A stretch of DNA of 64,000 nt from Buxus sempervirens. Lineage: Eukaryota > Streptophyta > Magnoliopsida > Buxales > Buxaceae. The translations under genes were made by a program, and so were the position numbers. Position 1 is the first letter of the stretch. Each line of letters starts with the position of its first letter. Of this stretch, positions 25,811 through 39,179 are shown in pieces. The notes beneath the pieces are model-generated. The model was not told the origin of the DNA. It did not search any database and saw nothing but the letters and a program-made list of their open reading frames with translations. Location: positions 59,937,915-60,001,914 of the forward strand of contig OX387183.1 of assembly GCA_947561395.2 (NCBI GenBank), in the 5' to 3' direction.

Positions 25811-28800
25811 ATGGCCGGAGGGAATTTCTTGAGTAGGGTTCTAACTTACGTCGTAAATGAAGTTGTTGTTAATGGTCTTGCTAACAGGTAATTCGTTGTC
25901 GGCTCTTGCTCTTTTTAATCTGATTTACGCATGTCATGTTAAAGCTTCTCTTTCTGGTCTGGGGGACTATTTATCTGTTCCTGGTCTGCTACTTCTCTTT
26001 AAGATAAGAGTTAAATGTTTCCAGTCTACTCCGTGGTATAGCTAAGGAAGGTTTAATAATCCTATCTGTGATAACTGGGTGTATATTTTGATTTTGTTTT
26101 GTTTTTTATAATCATCTCATTTCGGGTTTCAAATTCCCATTTCACCTTGAAGCGACATAGAGGTGAAGTTGGGTATTGTGTATCTACTCCATCGTCTTCT
26201 CATCCAGTTGCTTTGGGGATCACTGGAAAACCATATATTACATGTTGTGGCTGTGTGATTTAAATATGCAGTTGAGAAAAAAAAATGTAATTTTGTGAAT
26301 TCAGTCTTTTCTTTTTATTTTTTTTAAAATAAATAATGGAATATAAAATTAGTATGAGAAAGGATAAAAAACAAGAACACACGGGACACATGAGAGGTGG
26401 GAGACCACATGTGGAGACCATATGTGCTTAAGAAAAGGAAAGAAAATAAAAATCAAAATACAAAACAAATCAGTTGGGAGCCATGATTGTGGTTAAATCA
26501 TGGCTCTCGAATAGAAAGGGAAACCAAGATTAGAAAGGTCCTGGGCCAAACACAGTTTACCCCAATATGCGAAGAAATATGACCACCAAAAACATGCTAC
26601 CTCATAACGAATGAAGATTTGGTCCACTGCTTCTCCACCTTTGATGCATAAAATGTAGATATTGCTAGAGATAGAAAGGAATTTTCTTCTTTGTTGAAGA
26701 TCATCCAAAGTGTTGATACCGTTGTGCAAAGCATTCCATGAGAAAGCCAAGACTTTTGATGGTGGGGAGACGGGGCAGGAGGCTGGAGCACATGAAATAA
26801 AATGATAAGGAAAAGGACATACATAACTATGCTCTCAGAGCACAGGTATTCAAAGAAGGAACATGTATCAAGGCTTAAAAACTCAATATCGGGTTTGGTA
26901 TCGGTCAAGCCCGACACCGAGTTGTATCGGTATTGACTGATTATCATCATCATAAGCCAGTCCCCACAAAAGTGGGTTCGGCGACATGAATCTTGTCTCA
27001 GTATTGGCCGATACTTCTAGAAAAACCCCGAGTATTGGGTCGATACTTGGTATCGCCTTGAGGCAATACCAAGTTGTATTGGCCGATACTTCTCGGTATC
27101 AGCCGATACTTAACACCGTGACAGGTATAAAAAGTGTCATGATGGCAAATGGACCATCTGTAGTTGTTGGGCAATTAGGGATCAATGACTACCTGGATAA
27201 GATCCTCTAACCTGAGTGCAAGTCCCTCAATTTCTGAGGATATAAGACAATGACGAAGCTGTAGATTCCATTGCAAACCTTTAGAGTCTCAAGAAAGTTT
27301 ATCTGAAACATACGGGTTCACAACAAGTCTCAATGTGAAGAGTCTTGGGTATTTGTGGGAGACCAAGGAATTCCCCTCCCACTGATCTTCCAGAACCGCA
27401 AGGAAGATCCAGAATGAAGAGGGATCCTTACCAAGGGATAGATCTGGAGAAAACTTTCCCATATGTTTCAACATTTCTCAACACAGGTCATTCTTCCCCT
27501 CCCCTAAATGAGCCCCATCTTACCCCAAGTCATTTACTCCTTATCTTTCTATCCAAAACTTTCAGAGGCAGCTTATTTTCCTCGTTCTAATATACCACCG
27601 AATTAGATTACCTCCCCATGCTTTCTGTAATTTGGAGTCTTGAGAACACACCATTGATGCAACCCTTAAGGTGATTAATTTCCTTTGCACACCCAGAGTT
27701 TGGCATTTTATGATACTGTTGAAGTTCCTTCTTCCGTTTCCATTGCCTTTCCAATGCCACTTCCTGATTACCGTCGTCCATTCCACCTTGTAATCTCTTC
27801 TCAACACCATTCTATGCTCTCGGACATCATTGCTGCTTAAGCACTGTTGCTCACGTCTCTTAAGAAGCGTAAACACAGTGATTGCATGAGTTATAATTCA
27901 CACCTATGTGAGTTCAGTGTATTCAGGATCTCCTGAACATTAGTGATGAATCTACAGACATGTAATAATTTATGGATGCGATCGCACCTTTAAGAACATC
28001 TAAAGAATTGTGTTGATCTTCAGGAGACCCGCAGTTTTTAGTATATTCTTGTTTTATGTGTATTTTTTTTTCCATCTTGGTCTTTTGAAGAAAATTCTAA
28101 GTTGATGATGACTCCACAGACCTATATTGAATATGGAGATGACCATTAAAAATAAATCTTAGGGGCCAAGGCAGTGTACTATTTCTATTTTTGATCGAAA
28201 TGTCTTTGTTTTGTGATATATTCAATAAAAACTGTTTATTTAATTTCAGTCTAATGGTACTGGTTATGTGGAGTAATAAAAATACTCCATCTGCTATATG
28301 ATGTAGCTTTCATGTTTCATTTAGGTGTCAGGGAATATCATTTAACCATTCATGTATGCAATTCTAGATGTTTTGCAATGCATGTAGTGTGTGCCTACCA
28401 TGACTCTGTTAGAGTTCCATGTCTTTTAAGTTCAGAATTGTTATGTTTTATCCTTTTCATCTTTATGGATTGTTAATGCATAAGGTTGCATTAATATTGG
28501 GGAGAACTGTAATTAAGAGGACGATTACTTTATCATGAATGTTTGCGGCTGTAATCCGTTACTAATGCAGTGTCTTTTTACGATTACTTTATCGTGAGTG
28601 TTTGCAGCTGTAATCTGTTACTGATGCAGTCTCTTTTTTACTTGTTATGAGTAGTTTCAATTTAGTAGTCAATAATGAATTAACTTGGAACCTGTAATTG
28701 AAATTTGTTTTTCAGCCCTGCCTTTCAGAGATTTGCAGTGAGGACATCAAAGAGAATAGAAGATGTTTCAATTATGGGTAAATATTTGCCTTCTTTTGTT

Positions 28801-29021
28801 CACCTTGTTGGTTGTAGGTAACTAGTGACATAATGACATATTGGTGATTATTTCTTCCTGCAGCTGTGAAGAAAAGACAAGAGCTTGCTGAGCAAATGAA
28901 GGATCTGTCAAAGAATTTTGAGGTACAGGAATGTTTGTATGATGTAGTTTTTCATTTGGTGTCATCTCTGGCCAAGTAATGTGTATTGTTTTGCTTGTTG
29001 CAGTCTTTCAAAAACCAGTGA
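25811..29021 (+). CDS. Small conserved-looking protein, 71 residues, 4 exons
   Basis: Exons 25811-25887, 28716-28777, 28864-28922 and 29004-29021 have GT-AG borders and sum to 216 nt. The product starts MAGGNFLSRVLTYVVNEVVV and ends KNFESFKNQ. It has a hydrophobic stretch near residues 8-22, then a basic segment (FAVRTSKRIE) and a charged helical tail (KKRQELAEQMKDLSK). The start context (atc ATG G) is good. A leader intron appears to run from 25549 to 25766. The exact phase match across four short exons and the protein-like bias argue for a real gene. I recall similar short plant proteins but cannot give a function. A small organelle membrane protein is one possibility. Intron 1 (2.8 kb) holds L1 and RTE debris. 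Confidence 0.8.
26493..26770 (-). pseudogene. L1 LINE fragment (zf-RVT region) in intron 1 of the small gene
   Basis: The minus strand reads VLAFSWNALHNGINTLDDLQ and then CIKGGEAVDQIFI and WWSYFFAYWG. This is the zf-RVT region typical of plant L1 ORF2, with its second Cys/His pair eroded. A frameshift lies near its start. The fragment is short and antisense to the host gene. Confidence 0.7.
26890..27125. repeat. tatcgg/ccgata repeat stretch with RTE 3' end inside
   Basis: Words such as ggccgatacttct and ggtatcgg recur about ten times. At 26940-26995 the minus strand reads like an RTE 3' end: a cccactttngtgggg pattern, then atgatgatga repeats. It may be one or two old insertions in intron 1 of the small gene. 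Confidence 0.5.
28521..28638. repeat. Tandem duplication of a 59-bp unit in an intron
   Basis: Two adjacent units start cgattactttatc and end gatgcagt-like, at 28521-28579 and 28580-28638. They differ at a handful of bases. They lie about 80 bp upstream of exon 2 of the small gene. Confidence 0.85.
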
Positions 29022-30263
29022 TGCCTCATAGTTGAAGACCAGTGAAGCCTCATCTGGTTGCAAACTTATGAACTATATGGAGCATTAGCTGATTATGTAT
29101 ATTCGTAATTTTCTTTCTTCAGGAGCTAATAACAAAGATTTTGCTAGAGCAATAACTGAAATTTTTCAGTATTGTATTAATAACTTGGCGTGTATCTTCA
29201 TTAGCTATCGTGTTGCGAGAACAAGAACTTTTTTAAGTGTACTTCACTTTGAATAGCAATTTTTGTACAATTCAAGATTACCAAATACATAAATTGCTGG
29301 TCTTTTTTTTGGGTGGGAAGCGATGAGAATGGATTTTATAGCTTTCAGATTTATCTTACATGCGAATCTCTCAGGAAATCATTTCTCAGAAGTGGAGACA
29401 AACGATCTGGAGGTCTTGTTGTTCATATACAAATAGGGAAATCTATTGCAAATTTTGTCAATGAATCTGCTACGTAATTGGCCTCTCTAAATATATATTG
29501 TTTCACTGAGAAAAACTTCAGCTGTTGGCTTAAGGTTTTGGTTTCAGTGATGATGTGTGTAATCATCCAAGGTATCTCTGCATGGAAAAAACATAACTGG
29601 TAAATATGGAAGAACTTGTTGGGGATGCGAGGACTGAGCAGCCATAGGTGGTAACTTTGTAATATATAACACCATTAAACGTAACTGGTAAATATGGAAT
29701 AGATTTTCCCATGGAAACAAAGTGTTTAAACGCAAAGCACTCCACAAAAGAAAAGATCGAATGATGGCATATTTGAAGGTTGGCAATCTGAAAAAACACA
29801 ACCCGCCCAACCTTAAATCATGATTCTAAATCAGCTTAAAACCCTGGGTCTTAAATTGTGTAAAACCACCTAAAACCAAATCCTTAAACTTGGGCTTTAA
29901 AAAGCGAGCTGAACAGGCCTGTAATCCTAAAGAACAAGACGGTTATATTGGCCCAATCGTCGGTCGGATTTGCGAGCACCGCCTTAAGCCCTAGCCACGT
30001 GATGTTCGTGGTCTGGAACATGTCGTTTTAATGGTCTGAGGCCCATGCTTAATCTCCATTCACCCCTTGACCCTCGTCCGTTGTCTTCCTCCGTGCTTTT
30101 CTTCTCCCTTCGTTGTTTCTCTGTCGGGGGTTTAAGCAGTCGCGTTGAGCATACGCGGCACCGTTTCACCTTAAAACATAAACTTCGCCATTAGGGCTTT
30201 GTAGCTCTCGCTCCCGCTCCACCATTCCGTTTCTAGTGCGCAGTTTACTAGAAAGCAGAAATT
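29022..30263. other. Spacer between small gene and SCO1
   Basis: It contains the 3' UTR of the small gene, the L1 3' fragment and, in the last 250 bp, a GC-richer stretch that should be the SCO1 promoter and leader. No other gene was seen. Confidence 0.55.
29303..29545 (-). pseudogene. L1 LINE 3' fragment with poly(A)
   Basis: A T run at about 29304-29312 on the plus strand marks a minus-strand poly(A) tail. Next to it the minus strand reads an RNase H tail of the plant L1 type (REANYVADSLTKFAIDF in one frame, with preceding residues in another). The copy is frameshifted and 5'-truncated. It lies between the small gene and SCO1. Confidence 0.55.
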
Positions 30264-33200
30264 ATGGCGTCCGCCAGATCCAGAAACATATATACTCGTT
30301 ACATCCATCATCGCCTCGTCTCTTACTGTGAGCATCATCGGAAACCAGCAAAGCCATCATCGTCGATCATCCAGCTCTTTAATGACGATCCCTGCACCAT
30401 CGAACGTCGTTATGTAATATTATCGCATATTCTCTATAGCATCAATGCTCTCTCTTTCTGTTTTTCTACCTGTGTCGGTTAACCTTACGAAATGTATCAC
30501 AGATTAATCCTCTAAGCTATGGAACGAAGCCTTTCGCTATATGTCTTAGATACCTATCTACTACCAGTGTTTCTGCTGCCCTTAATACTGAAAATCCAGT
30601 AGCAGAGAAGCCTGTGGAAGTTAGTACTGCGGAAGGGAAGAAGCCCGGGGAGTCGAATGAGACTGGCGATGCTGGAAAACCTGTTCGAGGCGGGGTAATA
30701 TATCAAATTATTTGTAGTTCCACTCTACGTTTCAACCTTCATCTTTTGATGTAAATGTTTGTCAATCTACCAAGTTTTGTGGACGCGTATTGCACGTACG
30801 TATTAAAAGTTTTCGGCATTTGCATTGAACAATTTTGTTATAACAATATAGATAAGATCGACAAATGCGCAAATAAGATTGTCTTCTCATCATAGTTGCC
30901 CAATTATTTTCTTCAGATAACGGAAGAATTAGTATTTGCAAATAAAACTCCACGTTGACTGCTATGTAAGTCGTTTCTCCCACAGAATCTCGGAAGTACA
31001 TCTATTGATATTGGGAGTTTGGGAACAAAATTTGGATAAATTTTGTGGCTTCAAGAAATGTTAGGCTTCAGTTATCTCTCTTGATTGGAATCTTCTGATA
31101 AATTCTGATCCAATCAGGGCGTAATGTAGTATGCTTTTGTTATTCTGTTTTGATAGTGAAATTGCTGGATAGTAGAATGTGCTGACCAAATTGCTTGTTT
31201 AACTCTGAATTATTTTGATGGGCACAACATACATATCAATTCAATCTTTGGTAAGTCAAATTGTGGTCAACTTGCTCTGAATTCATGGAGGATACGGGGT
31301 GTTTCATTTCAATTGATGGTCATCCAATTGGATTTAGTTTGAATTGAATAGTTATTATTTTGAATACGGATGCAAAATTCCAATTCTGTAATGAATTCGT
31401 AAGCTTCATTTGAAGGTATTCAGGGCAAGTTGGAGTTATTTCGAAGCTGCTATTATAAGTACTACTGATAACTGCTTTAATTTTTCACCAAATGTTGCAA
31501 AAAGTGTGATCACCTAATTGCAGGATCTAATTGTGCCTTTTTTACAACTATTAAAAGTTTTTGGGAGAGATGATGTTCCAATTGGGTGATAATGGTGTAC
31601 CATAGTATAATCTACCTGCTTGTTTATTTCAGTCTGACTGTTAGTTAATATTTAGTTGTATTTTATTTTTAAAACCAAATTAATTCCATTATCCTCTACT
31701 GCTTTCCATGGATTCAGGTTTCTTAGACAAGTCATGTATCCCATTAACTACTGTCTGTATTAATATTAGAAGTTGTTGAATGTGTTCCAAATTTATCTTC
31801 AGTATATATTTTTTGGTTTGAAAGCAGGCTTGGTAATTCAGCTAGAAGCATAATTTTATGGTCCAGTATTGGAGACCAGATCAGTTGCCACCAATATTGT
31901 TATACCAAGACATTATACTTCAATCCAAATGATGGGGGATCCAAAAAAAATTCAAAAGCAAAATTAAACAAAATTAAGGAGAGTAGGTTAAGGTGGTTTG
32001 GACTTATAAAGCGGAGACATAAATATGCACTTGTAAGAAGGTGTGAGAAGATGCATATTAAAGGGCCTAAGAGATCAAGTGAAAGACCTAAAAAGACATG
32101 GATAGAGCTAATAAAACATGACTTACAAAAGCATAAATTAACTGAAGATATGATTTTTGATATAACAGGATGGAGAGACATGATTTGTGTTGCTAACCCC
32201 ATTTCAATTTCAACTTTCTCCTTCATTTGTAAGTCATTGGTTTTAACTGGTTAAACTGGTTTCTTTTTTTGCAGCCTGTTTCGTGGTTGAGCTTTTTATT
32301 GCTGATCACTACTGGAGCAGGACTTATCTTCTATTATGACAAGAAGAAGAAACAACATATTGAAGGTAGATTACTATGGTGAGTAGGATTAGTATTCATA
32401 TTGTCAATTAAAAAGATTTAATGTGATGTTTAGAATATTGTGGTTTTGAAGATCATTGGGTCTCATGGTTGAAAGCTTCAATCTTGCGTATGCTCCCCCT
32501 AATTTTTCTATCATGGTTGATGGGCAAACCTCTCTCTCTCTCTCTCTCCCTCTCGTACACAAACACACACATAGACACACATTCACTCACTCCTAAAAAG
32601 GCAAGCTCAATCCACTAGGCTCCCGCAATTGTGCGGGGTCTGGGGTGGGTCTGAACGCAGTCATACCCCTGCAAGTGGGGAGGCCGTTTCTTGTGACTGG
32701 AAACCACAATCTTTAGGCTGCGATGGAGCAACCTTATCATTGCACCATGACTAGCCTTCACTTACTCCTGCATGGATAAAATTGTATGCTTTTTTCTCTT
32801 CTATATCTGATCAAGTTTGATATTATCAAATAATTTTTAAAAAAATAATATATAATAAAACAAATTCCTTAACATACAGGGCTAGGGTTTAAACTGAGAA
32901 ACAGAGATATAAGTTGGAAAACTATTTTCTTTGAAGCTTAGTGGAAATTTTCGTTCTTTCCCATGTAGGTTCAATGCCAAATCACATAAATCTATGTACA
33001 AGTTTCTCATTCTTTCTATTATTCTCATCATATTTGCATGACAAAAGTTTTTATCGAAATTATTACTGTATATTCATATTCTAATTGAGGAGATTAAGTT
33101 ATGTAATTAATATTAGCAAAAAAAGAAAAAAACATTGATTGGAAGAAACTTGTCAGTATGGAATAGTAATGCCCTTTTGTTGTTAAGGCATGTTATAGAT

Positions 33201-36200
33201 ACTAATGAGTCCTCTGTCACTTTTTTTATCCTTTAACTTGCACCAAAAATAGTCATCTTCTCGCCTATTCTGCCATTGTGCTTCATTCAGCATAGGAGAA
33301 TTATTCTGGCCAACTTTTTAGTGTTTTACCTCCTATTTAGGCCACTCCCAAACCCAATCAGGTAATTTGTTTCCTTTAATGTCTTTCAATGCCCCATCTT
33401 AATCCACTCATCTTGTCTTCACTTCTTTATGCATGTGTTGCTTCTTAAATGCACAACAGTTGCCACAACTGGTCTAAAGCTGTCTTATAAGATTTATCCG
33501 TTTATTGGAGTGGATCTGTTAAATAACATCCTAGGAAGGATTTCGTTAACTAAGCCTCCCGTATGCAATTAGGGACTCATGGGCCCATGGGGTGGGAAAA
33601 TTCTTTTGAGAACAAGATGGAAAAGTAATTTATCTATTTGAGGTTATGACTACTAGCTGAAACTGTATTCTCTTTATGTTTAAGAGCAAAATTCATGGAA
33701 GTTTCCTGATATGGTGGAGGAGGATTTCAACTTACTTGTGTCATTGAACATTTTTCATTCTCATTTACTCAGCACCTTCGTGATAATTTGGCAGACCTTA
33801 ATGCCACAGGAGTAGCTACAATGTTAATTAATTAACTTTGTGTTCCAATCCTCTTTCTTTTTTATTATCTCTATCTTTCATTTACCAGTGAAAAGGTGAA
33901 AATGCTGCCTGCATTGCATTCCTAGGCTACATATCGATGCAGGTCTTTTTATATTAGCACCAAGCAACATTCAGCAGCTCTAGTTTCTGAACCAATTTTC
34001 TTTAGGTAGGTTGATGAGTCCATTTATTATTTCTGTGCAAGTATTCAGATATACTCTGACAGTAGATATAATTACATTTTCACCATATTTAAGTCGGAAA
34101 GATGACAGAAATGATGGTTGATTTAGGATTTTTTTTTCTTATCACATAGTTTTATCATTAAAAAAAAAACATTTGCTAAATAGCTATTGATATGAAATAA
34201 AAATAAATTACATTTGTTCAAGCAGAGAAATAAAAAAAAATAACCGGTTACATGCATATATACATATGATAATTAATAGTATATATTACGGTTTCATACA
34301 GAAAATGCATATCTGTATTTGTTTGCAGGTTTTGTGCAACCATACATATCAAATTTTGAAAATAGACACACAGTACTTTTTCTTTTATATATGAACCTGA
34401 GAAAGAAACTACCCTATTTCTTTATATTAAAAATTCCATTAATAAGTTATTGGCAAACATGGTGAAGAAGATTCGCCTAAACATCAAAATTTCTTTGCTA
34501 ATTCACTTAGCAGAAAGCATAATAAAATTATTTCTATGCTATTGGCCCATTAACATAATTTCATAATCTGAAGATGCTCTTATTGTTGGTAGAAAAATTT
34601 TGGATGGATTATGTATTGATTCTATGATCAGAAGTAGAGATACTCTGTTTCTTTGTAGACTGGATATGGAGATGGTTTAGACCACGTGTGTCAGGACTTG
34701 TTGATTAATCTATTGAGGATAAGTTTTGTACTAAGGTAGATGGATTGAACTGAAGCATGCATCTCTTCTGTATTTTTAATTGTACGAGTGAATGGGTCAT
34801 CTATTGGTTTCACAGTTCCTTGAGTTATTAGACAAGAGGATGTTGTCTTTACATTTTTGCTTATCATTGTTGCAAAAGCGTTAGCGAGATACATAAACAA
34901 ATGATAGCAAGCAAGAATTCTTTAGAGGGCTTCCAACAAGTTATAAATTTCCATGTGATTCTCATTTTAAATTTGCAAATGATACCTTAATGTTTTCCAA
35001 ACCAACTCAACTCCACCTAAAGGTCTTAACTTGCATTTTCGTGTGCTTCTAGGTTTTCTCAGGCTGAAAGCTAGTCTGGTCAAAAGGTGAACTATTTTGG
35101 ATTGGGGATATGGTACATGTAAATGAAGTGCTTGTGGTCTTGGGGTTTAGTGTAGGTGCTTGCCTCCAACTATGGGTTTCACTGGGGTATTGGGCTTCTG
35201 AATCCTTTAGTGGTTCTTATAGGGTGGGATTATGGATGGCTATCTTTAGTGTGTTTGAGCAGCTTCAACAGGGTGTTCGCTAAAATGTTGGGGGGCCCAT
35301 GATATAGTGAAGATTGGGAAAGATCCTAGTGAGGAGATTAATATCTTTTGTAGCAGTTTTGGATCTTTGATATCTTCAACATAAGATACTCTGGATCAAC
35401 GACTTTATGGTGAGGGTAATGAGAAGATCTTGTGAAATTTCAGTTTTAGAAGGCTTCTGTTTGACATGGAATTGGATTTGATGACTATATATTTCTGTAT
35501 TTTGTTCAAAAATGGTTGAAGTTGGTCTAAATTTTTGGAAATGGAATTGGGATAGCTAAGGGAGATCTACTGACAAATTGCTTCCCCCCTTACCAATCTT
35601 GGGCAATGATTTCTACCATCTGGCAATTGATATGGAAGGTGCCCTCTCCTCTGAGGTAGCTTTCTTTGCATGGATGGAATCAGTGTGTTAAATACCTTAT
35701 CCCTGATCATAAAATTCATGGGAGATACGTGCTTCCCCAACTGTTGCTGTATGTTTATGGATGTTGCATAATATATGGCACGTCTCTTCGTGCACTACAG
35801 GTTTGCAAAATAGGTTCACAATTTCTTCTGGAGAAAATTTGACATTTGACGGTCTATACCTGAGAATCTTGTGGAAGTGTTGTTTAGCTGGGAATGGCAA
35901 AGAGGTCAAGATAGGAGAGCATTGTTGTGGAATATGTGACCGTTGGCCATTTGTTAAACCTTATGTAAGGAAGGGAATGGGCTCATATTTTAGGGAGAGA
36001 AGCATAACATTAGGACCATTAGACCAGAACATTACCCTATAATTCTATTGGTTTCTTTCTGTGACGTGGTTATCTCTTTTTTAAACTTCATACAGGACTG
36101 GGGGCTGCTTTAGTTTTGTAGAATCGGAGGGTATATCTTATGTAGCTGTGTTTGTCTCTTAAGCTTGTCAGGGTATACTTTGTTTTTACATGGACTTTAT

Positions 36201-39133
36201 TGGTGCACTCTTCTGTTTATAGGATTATATATATAGAAGAAAAGAACATAATAAATAAGGGTGAAAATTTTTATGTATGAGGAATCATCTGATTGTCTTG
36301 GATGTGGTACCATTATATTCGTCAATCAATATGCAGTTGAATAACTTTCTCATTTAGCAAGGAAAATTAAAGCCAATGAGCCATGAAGTAAGCAGGCAAT
36401 AAGGGTGAAAATTTATATTCTTAGCCTTTGTTGCAGCGTGGAGAAGAGGGATGAAACTAAAATTTATATGATTTTTTTTTTAATTTTCTTGCTCAACTGC
36501 AACTCATATTTGATCTTTGAGTTGTGGGCTTTTCCAGCTAAAGTATCAGCCCATATTTCATCTTTGTTTATACACATTTTTCTGGTTCTCATTCTCTTAT
36601 TCATTGCTTGAATTGCAGCTATATCTAGCAAATGGTTCATCAGTAACCTGTCTTAGCCACTTGAATATTATATCTGTTAATGAAATTTATGATTATCGTC
36701 TATGTATGAAAAAAGTCTGCACCATCAATTACTGTTGGCTGATGTCATTGTTAGCCACAATCAACATGTTCTTCTAGAGTTTACATTAAACTTGTGAAAT
36801 TGCTTGCCTCTTGAACCTGGATTTTTATATGGTGCTCTATATTGTCTTCTTTGATGCAAAGCAAGTTAAGCAACTGCATTTTGTATCTGCAACTGTTCTA
36901 TGTGAACCTTTTTTTTTTACCACTACAGAGATAAAAAATGCATCAACTGCTGTAAAAGAGGGACCATCTGTTGGAAAAGCAGCCATTGGTGGTCCATTCA
37001 ACCTTACTAATCATGATGGAAGACCAGTAACTGAAAAAGACTTACTGGGAAAATGGACTTTGGTATATTTTGGCTTTACTCACTGTCCTGACATCTGCCC
37101 AGATGAGCTACAAAAGCTGGCTGCTGCAGTTGACAAGATAAGTAAGATGCTGTAACACTTCCATATGGAATCTTAGATGATCTGATGTAATCATGAATTT
37201 CTCTTGTTATTTTCGTAAAGAAAATTACTTTTAAAAAAACTAAAAAAAAAGAAAAGAAAATGAAATCTGTATTGTTGTCAACATAACCTAGCTAACACTT
37301 ACTCTGTAGCATTGGGAAGACTTGTCAAGTTGTTGTTCTGTAGGATAAGTCTGGCTTTCCTTGCTAACTCTGGGTATACACTTGTCATTTGTGTTCCATC
37401 ATACCAGAAACATCTGAGAGACCTTTTCAAATGTAGATTTTGTCCCATATAGGAAAATGTTCCATACAGTTAATTTTGGTGCTACTAATTCAAATTCATT
37501 TATTGGTATCAAAGTTGCATCTGACAGGAAAACAAACTTAATGATAGTTAAACTCAGATTCCTGTTTTCATTGTATGCTTTGACTTTTTGAATTGACTTA
37601 AAAAAGGACTTTTCTAATTGACTCTCTTAGTGATTCATTTTTTATAAGGAAATCCAAATGCTATGAAGGTGTTCCTTTGTTGTTAATTTGCTATGTTTTA
37701 GAAATCTAAACCAATCTCATGTTCAAGTTGATAGATATGTTTAGGCTAATGGAGACTTGGTAATCAAGGTTTATCTAAAGTAAATTTAAAGCCATCTTCA
37801 TGCATATTGTCTTCTATATTTTAACCTCCCATTGCTACAATTTTATGATTCAGCATTTTACTGATATTTGCTGATTTCTAAAATTCTTCTTTTCCGTTGA
37901 TTGTAGAGGAAAAGGCAGGTATTGAAATTGTACCTGTTTTCATCTCAGTGGATCCTGAGAGAGATACAGTTGAGCAAGTTCGTGAATATGTGAAAGGTTC
38001 CTTCTGAGCTTAAGTAAATTACTTAGGAAGTAGTTGGTGACAGAAATGTCAATGTGGCATGATCAATGCATTTTTCAGTTGCCTTCAAATCAGACACCTT
38101 AAATTTTGTTCCCTCTTGCAGAGTTTCACCCAAATTTAATTGGGTTAACTGGTAACCCTGATGAGATTAGGAAAGTTGCTCGTGCTTACCGAGTTTATTA
38201 TATGAAAACTGAAGAGGAAGGCTCAGACTACCTTGTTGATCACTCTATCATAATGTATGTATTACCCTTTTCCATATTTCTTTGGCTGAATCTTTATTGC
38301 CCTTTTCCATATTTTTTTTGGTTGAACCTTTTTTACTTAAAGTGTGTTTAACCAACACTAACATTTATTTTGACTGTTTTAGTTCTACTTTGTTTGACAT
38401 ATTGTCATTACTACTGTCGTGTACATGTTTGGGGAATGCCTCTAAGAATGTTTTATGTAATTTTGTCGCCATTAATTTCTCTGTTTTAAGTAAGCCCTGC
38501 TTTCTTTCACCAATTACTGTCTCACGTTCATCTATTGAATTGTCTAGCAAAGGGATTAACGATATATATTTTATTTTGTTTATTTCATGCAAAAGGTCGT
38601 AGATAAAAATATGAAAAATACTGTTGTTAATATTAAATAATTATCAATTGAATAATGTTGAATGACTAGTCATACGCAAAGGAATTTCAAACATTATTAA
38701 CACTTATGCACCTCAAGCAGGTTTAGATGAAAGCATTAAACAAAATTTTGAGAAAAAATTTATGGGTTGATCCAAGGCATATCTAAAAGCAAAAGGATGT
38801 TTATTAGAGGTGACTTAAATGATTATGTAGGAGATGAGAATGACGGTTATAATAGTGATCATGGATGATGAGGCTTTGATCAAAGGAATGAATCGGGAGA
38901 ATCAATCCTTGAGTTCCTATTGGCTTAAAACCATGCTTTAGCAAATACCTTTTTCCAAAAGAGAATTGAGCATTAGTTGCTTTTAAGACTAGATTAGATT
39001 GGAGTCAAAGTGACTTTTTTTCTCAGGAATGAACCAGCTACTCGTAGAGATTGTAAAGTTATTCCATGCTGGAGTTAAGCTTCAGAACATAGGTTAACGG
39101 TGACAGATATTTGTCTCTTTTGTGTGTGTGTGT

Positions 39134-39179
<46 letters not shown>

